Shown here: piece by piece, positions 6,465 through 9,140 of the stretch
Layout of the letters: the number at the start of each line of letters is the position of its first letter
How positions within the stretch are numbered: position 1 is the first letter of the stretch
Source: Clostridia bacterium
GTDB taxonomy: Bacteria; Bacillota; Clostridia; DSM-8532
DNA: 9,140 nt
Direction of reading: 5' to 3'
NCBI GenBank assembly: GCA_026418215.1
Contig: JAOABT010000330.1
Span: 1-9,140 of the forward strand
Position numbers and translations under genes: made by a program
The notes under the pieces: model-generated
Told to the model about the DNA's origin: nothing
Seen by the model: only the letters and a program-made list of their open reading frames with translations
The model's database searches: none

Positions 6465-7112
6465 TCAAGGTGCTTGCTTCTGGTTAAAAGAGTTTACGAC
6501 TTCATCAAATGTAATTTTGACCTTCTCAATAAGCTTGAAACTTCTAGCTGTGATCTGATAATTACTAATTTGAAGGTTTTTGCCTAGAACAAGCTTATCT
6601 GCATCATTTTTTCTGAAAGCTATGACTCGTACATCATTAGTCTTTGTACTTCCAAGATAAAGTAAATCCACCTTGGATATCAAGATAACTGAGCCTTCAA
6701 CACCATTTTGATCGGTTTCAATACTGTTAAGACGAGCGTATTGGCCCTCATCATTCTTGATATAAAGAAGCATGACTACTGGATTGTCACTGATAGAGCC
6801 GCCAGAGGTGGAATTAACGACATTGCCGGTAAATACATGTCGTAAAGGGTTGTTGAGATTGTACTCCCTCAAATAAGTAACATTTACAATTTCATTTTTA
6901 TCCGAGGCAGCCTTATCATCAAACCATATGTTTTTATACTTATCTTCCAAGGCTGTAATACTACCGGGCGTTAAGCTATCCCAGGAAAAAGCCTTTTCTT
7001 CTTTTGAACCATTATCTGGCGCTGCGGGTGCTGCACCTCCGGCGAATGCTGTAACAGAAGCAGCCAGAAGCACAAACAGCATCACCAGTAGGAAGGTGAT
7101 CTTCTTTGCCAT
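6465..7112 (-). CDS. Unrecognised exported protein in the wal cluster
   Basis: I do not recognise this 215-residue protein. Residues 1-24 form a clear signal peptide: MAKK, a hydrophobic core (ITFLLVMLFVLLAASVT) and an AFA-GG cleavage site. There is no Cys anywhere, so it is neither a lipoprotein nor disulphide-bonded, and there is no second membrane segment. After a short Ala/Pro/Gly linker (about 25-40) the mature part is strand-rich with alternating polar and hydrophobic residues (for example VVMLLYIKNDEGQYARLNSI and DVRVIAFRKNDADKLVLG), suggesting a small beta domain outside the membrane. GGAGG seven bases before the ATG gives a good start. The gene lies between walK and yycH, 141 bases after walK and 17 bases before the yycH ATG, so it is translated with yycH-yycI. 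A role outside the membrane in tuning WalK or the wall is inference from position only. Confidence 0.88.
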   Translation of the reverse strand: MAKKITFLLVMLFVLLAASVTAFAGGAAPAAPDNGSKEEKAFSWDSLTPGSITALEDKYKNIWFDDKAASDKNEIVNVTYLREYNLNNPLRHVFTGNVVNSTSGGSISDNPVVMLLYIKNDEGQYARLNSIETDQNGVEGSVILISKVDLLYLGSTKTNDVRVIAFRKNDADKLVLGKNLQISNYQITARSFKLIEKVKITFDEVVNSFNQKQAP

Positions 7113-7150
7113 AATATTTCCTCCAGACGAACACTGGCTTTATAAGGTGC

Positions 7151-7176
7151 AAAAAACAGGTAAGGTTTCCCTACCT
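7151..7176 (-). terminator. Rho-independent terminator or leader hairpin after walK
   Basis: On the minus strand AGGTAGGG (7176-7169) pairs with CCTTACCT (7165-7158) around an AAA loop, with a single G-T pair in an eight-pair stem. One G later comes a run of six T (7156-7151). This is the canonical shape of an intrinsic terminator and would limit walRK read-through into the exported-protein-yycH-yycI unit. The three-base loop is tight. The same hairpin lies at the predicted start of a transcript from the promoter just upstream, so it could instead be a 5' stabilising stem or an attenuator. Confidence 0.65.
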
Positions 7177-7179
7177 CAC

Positions 7180-7207
7180 AATATAAGTATATCGTAACTT
7201 GTGTTAC
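7180..7207 (-). promoter_or_regulatory. Candidate activator-type promoter for the exported protein gene
   Basis: TATATT at 7180-7185 (five of six to the -10 consensus) is 16 bases from GTAACA at 7202-7207, which matches the -35 consensus at four of six and is also the best repeat unit of the operator described separately. An overlapping alternative -10, TATACT, lies at 7186-7191. The weak -35 overlapped by a regulator half-site is the layout of promoters activated by PhoB/OmpR-family regulators. Confidence 0.35.
7194..7207. repeat. Perfect inverted repeat GTAAC-N4-GTTAC
   Basis: GTAAC at 7194-7198 and GTTAC at 7203-7207 are perfect reverse complements around four bases. The element overlaps the -35 region of the candidate promoter and the last repeat of the tandem operator, so it could be a separate dimeric repressor site or an accident of the direct repeats. 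Confidence 0.3.
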
Positions 7208-7240
7208 AAATCCATTACGCACCATTTAAAATGCCATTAC
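7202..7240 (-). promoter_or_regulatory. Candidate WalR operator: four repeats at 11-base spacing
   Basis: Reading the minus strand, GTAATG (7240-7235), TTAAAT (7229-7224), GTAATG (7218-7213) and GTAACA (7207-7202) recur at exactly 11-base steps. The WalR box is two TGTWAH hexamers separated by five bases. The last unit is a perfect complement of that hexamer (TGTTAC) and the other three match at four of six, with exact five-base spacers. The array is immediately upstream of a candidate promoter and walR itself is encoded next door. Degeneracy of three units keeps this tentative. Confidence 0.35.
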
Positions 7241-7253
7241 CATATAAAGTCGC

Positions 7254-9089
7254 CTACAGAGCCTGCTGTTGACGCTTTTTCAAAGGAAGCTCAATAACAA
7301 TTTGAGTTCCCTTTCCCAGCTTGCTTTTGGCGCTGATATTCCCGCCATGCATAACGGCAATTTCCTTGGCAATTGCTAAGCCTAAGCCGGTTCCACCCAT
7401 CTGTCTGGATCGAGCCTTATCGACACGGTAAAAACGTTCAAATATCCTCCCCAGGTCTTGTTCGGGAATGCCGATCCCGTTATCCTCAACAATAACAACG
7501 GCATAGTCCCTCTCAGAGTAGAGCTGAACATTAATCCTGCCTCTCTCTGGAGTGTACTTAATAGCATTCCCTATAATATTTATCAGGAGTTGATCGATTC
7601 TATGCCTGTCTCCCCGGATTAAAGGAATATTTTGTTTAGAAATAATCTTTAGCTCCTGCTTCTTGGCCTGAGCTTCTCTCTTCATTCTTTCCACACAGGA
7701 TTGAGTAAGCTCTGAAATGGAGATGTCTTCGACGTTTAGCTTAATTCCGCCATCATGTTGAGAGAGTGTAAGCAGATCCTTCACAAGGCGCGTCATTCTA
7801 TCGGTTTCATCATTAATAACGCCCAGGAAATGTTCGGCAGTCATTTGATCCTGAAGGGCACCATCCAATAGAGTTTCGGTGTAGCTTTTTACTGATGTAA
7901 GCGGTGTACGAAGCTCGTGCGAGACATTGGCAACAAACTCGCGGCGCATATTTTCAAGCTTATGCTCCTCAGTTATATCCTGAAGTACGGCAATAATACC
8001 ATCAATTTGATTATTCTCATCGGTAAAACTCGCTAACTGCACACGGAGGAATCTGTCCTTATACTGGACCTTATGCAGTGTTTCGTTGATGACCTGTTCC
8101 TCATTAACCTTACTAATAGTCAATTCAATCCCAAGATTCTCCATAAAGGCGTCAAAGGGTGTTAATTCAGCCGAAGAGCTTTCCAGAATCATTTTTGATG
8201 CCGGATTGGTGTGAATGACTTGCCCATTTCTATTGAATGCAATAATACCATCCGTCATATAGTTTAGGATAGTCTCGACCTTCTTCTTTTCACTTGAAAT
8301 TTCTGTGAGCATGGCTTTAAGCCTTGAGGACATGAAATTAAAGGTCTTAGCCAGTTTACCCAGCTCATCGTCGGATTTTACCTCAAGGGCATAGCCAAAT
8401 TCGCCATCCGTTATTTTTTCCGCTTTATGCATGATATCGTAAATGGGCCTGGTGATAGTTCTAGACAAGATAAAGCCTATAAACAGTGCCGCCAAAACAG
8501 AGAAGACCATGCCCCAAAAAATAATATTATTGAATTTGTCCAGGACGTCGATAGCCTTTGAACGGGCGTACTTAAAGAAGATTATATATTTTCCGTCCTT
8601 TAAGGATTGGCTTCTGACGTAATCATAAAAATCTCCGGTAGAGGCACGCGTATACGCCTGATTTTCACCAGTAATCTTACCTGTACTATTTGACAGTACG
8701 GATAATAGATTTTCGGATTTGAATATCTCGTTTCTAAACCTCTGAGGATCTTCCTTATAGAGGGGATCCGATGAATACTTGATTTCAGTCGTGTTTTGAT
8801 CAATAATCGTAAAGCTCTTATCAACGCTTCGAATGACACCCATAATAACCGGGTCAGTCTCAAGGGAGTCCTTAAGCGTTTCATAGGCAGTCGTTTGCGG
8901 ATCCAGCTTAAGTGCATTATAGCTCGTTTCAATACTGCTCTTGAAGTCGGAGTAAAAGACTGACTCTACCTTAATGTTAAGAAAGACCCACACCACGGAC
9001 ATCAAAACGAAGGTTATGAGAACCAAAATAACTATTAACCGCCATTGTATGCTGCGCAAAAAGGCAGCTCTTGAGATATGATTTTTCAT
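7254..9089 (-). CDS. walK: WalK (YycG/VicK) sensor histidine kinase
   Basis: WalK senses the state of the cell wall and phosphorylates WalR, the usually essential regulator of wall hydrolases in low-GC Gram-positives. The 611 residues show all expected parts: membrane helix 1 at about 17-38, an extracytoplasmic sensor of about 149 residues (39-187), helix 2 at about 188-209, HAMP at 210-262, PAS at about 270-373, and the kinase core. The phospho-acceptor is His391 in NVSHELRTP. The ATPase domain has an N box with Asn504 and Asn508 (NIIGNAIKY), a G1 box at Asp536 (VEDNGIGIP), an F box (FERFYR, 550-555) and a G2 box (GGTGLGLAI, 565-573), so it should be active. The ATG starts nine bases after the walR stop, with AAAAGGGG overlapping that stop, so the pair is translationally linked. 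A hairpin terminator lies after it. Length matches the family. Confidence 0.97.
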   Translation of the reverse strand: MKNHISRAAFLRSIQWRLIVILVLITFVLMSVVWVFLNIKVESVFYSDFKSSIETSYNALKLDPQTTAYETLKDSLETDPVIMGVIRSVDKSFTIIDQNTTEIKYSSDPLYKEDPQRFRNEIFKSENLLSVLSNSTGKITGENQAYTRASTGDFYDYVRSQSLKDGKYIIFFKYARSKAIDVLDKFNNIIFWGMVFSVLAALFIGFILSRTITRPIYDIMHKAEKITDGEFGYALEVKSDDELGKLAKTFNFMSSRLKAMLTEISSEKKKVETILNYMTDGIIAFNRNGQVIHTNPASKMILESSSAELTPFDAFMENLGIELTISKVNEEQVINETLHKVQYKDRFLRVQLASFTDENNQIDGIIAVLQDITEEHKLENMRREFVANVSHELRTPLTSVKSYTETLLDGALQDQMTAEHFLGVINDETDRMTRLVKDLLTLSQHDGGIKLNVEDISISELTQSCVERMKREAQAKKQELKIISKQNIPLIRGDRHRIDQLLINIIGNAIKYTPERGRINVQLYSERDYAVVIVEDNGIGIPEQDLGRIFERFYRVDKARSRQMGGTGLGLAIAKEIAVMHGGNISAKSKLGKGTQIVIELPLKKRQQQAL

Positions 9090-9098
9090 AAGCCCCTT

Positions 9099-9140
9099 TT
9101 ATATAGCAGGATTAAAGTAATAGCCCACACCACGTTTGGT
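9099..9140 (-). CDS. walR: WalR (YycF) response regulator, C-terminal fragment
   Basis: The right edge holds the last 13 codons and TAA stop of a minus-strand gene whose product ends TKRGVGYYFNPAI. RGVGYYF is the conserved final beta-hairpin of OmpR/PhoB-type winged-helix DNA-binding domains, and its position nine bases before walK identifies it as WalR. WalR is phosphorylated by WalK and binds tandem TGTWAH boxes. The rest of the gene lies outside the window. The ribosome binding site of walK starts inside the stop codon of this gene. Confidence 0.9.
   Translation of the reverse strand, partial: TKRGVGYYFNPAI

Noticed and set aside
1..9140. CRISPR array, phage genes, insertion sequence or defence system
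   Set aside because: No regularly spaced direct repeats of CRISPR length, no transposase or integrase, and no toxin-antitoxin or nuclease-helicase genes were seen; the genes are housekeeping and wall-regulation functions.

Overview
The window is a chromosomal segment of a low-to-medium GC Bacillota, and every supported gene lies on the minus strand. Its core is the WalRK (YycFG) cell-wall-stress locus in Firmicute order, read from high to low coordinates: the last 13 codons of walR, walK, a 215-residue exported protein I do not recognise, yycH (walH), yycI (walI), murA, walJ (yycJ) and rlmH. WalK has a large extracytoplasmic sensor, HAMP and PAS domains, which is the Gram-positive architecture. 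murA in the cluster, an unfamiliar secreted protein after walK, and no HtrA-type protease gene between walJ and rlmH make a member of the Clostridia (perhaps a Desulfitobacterium, Desulfosporosinus or Dehalobacter relative) more likely than Bacillus or Staphylococcus. That placement is inference.

Layout: bases 1-19 are exactly the Tn5 mosaic-end/Nextera adaptor, so the left edge is a sequencing artefact and not genome. Bases 20-470 hold a minus-strand gene that runs off the left edge, encoding a protein with weak resemblance to SCP2 sterol-carrier domains. A RimJ/RimL-like GNAT acetyltransferase follows (552-1109). A 379-base stretch without an obvious gene (1110-1488) separates it from the wal cluster and contains two short inverted repeats and one possible 22-codon reading frame. 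rlmH, walJ and murA (1489-4079) form a tight unit with its own strong extended -10 promoter at 4127-4156. yycI, yycH and the exported protein (4195-7112) form a second tight unit. Between it and walK are a hairpin plus T-tract (7151-7176) and, further upstream, four degenerate repeats at exact 11-base spacing (7202-7240) that look like an OmpR/PhoB-family operator, possibly a WalR box. walR and walK are nine bases apart.

How the genes fit: WalK phosphorylates WalR, which controls wall hydrolases and wall homeostasis. YycH and YycI are single-pass membrane proteins that modulate WalK. MurA makes the first committed peptidoglycan precursor. WalJ is a metallo-beta-lactamase-fold nuclease-like protein linked to the same regulon, and RlmH methylates 23S rRNA pseudouridine 1915. 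The unknown secreted protein is translated just ahead of YycH and YycI, so an extracytoplasmic role in sensing or tuning by WalK is the most interesting hypothesis here. I see no phage, transposon, CRISPR or defence system. The unusual content is the exported protein, its candidate WalR-controlled promoter with a hairpin at the start of the transcript, and murA placed inside the regulatory cluster.
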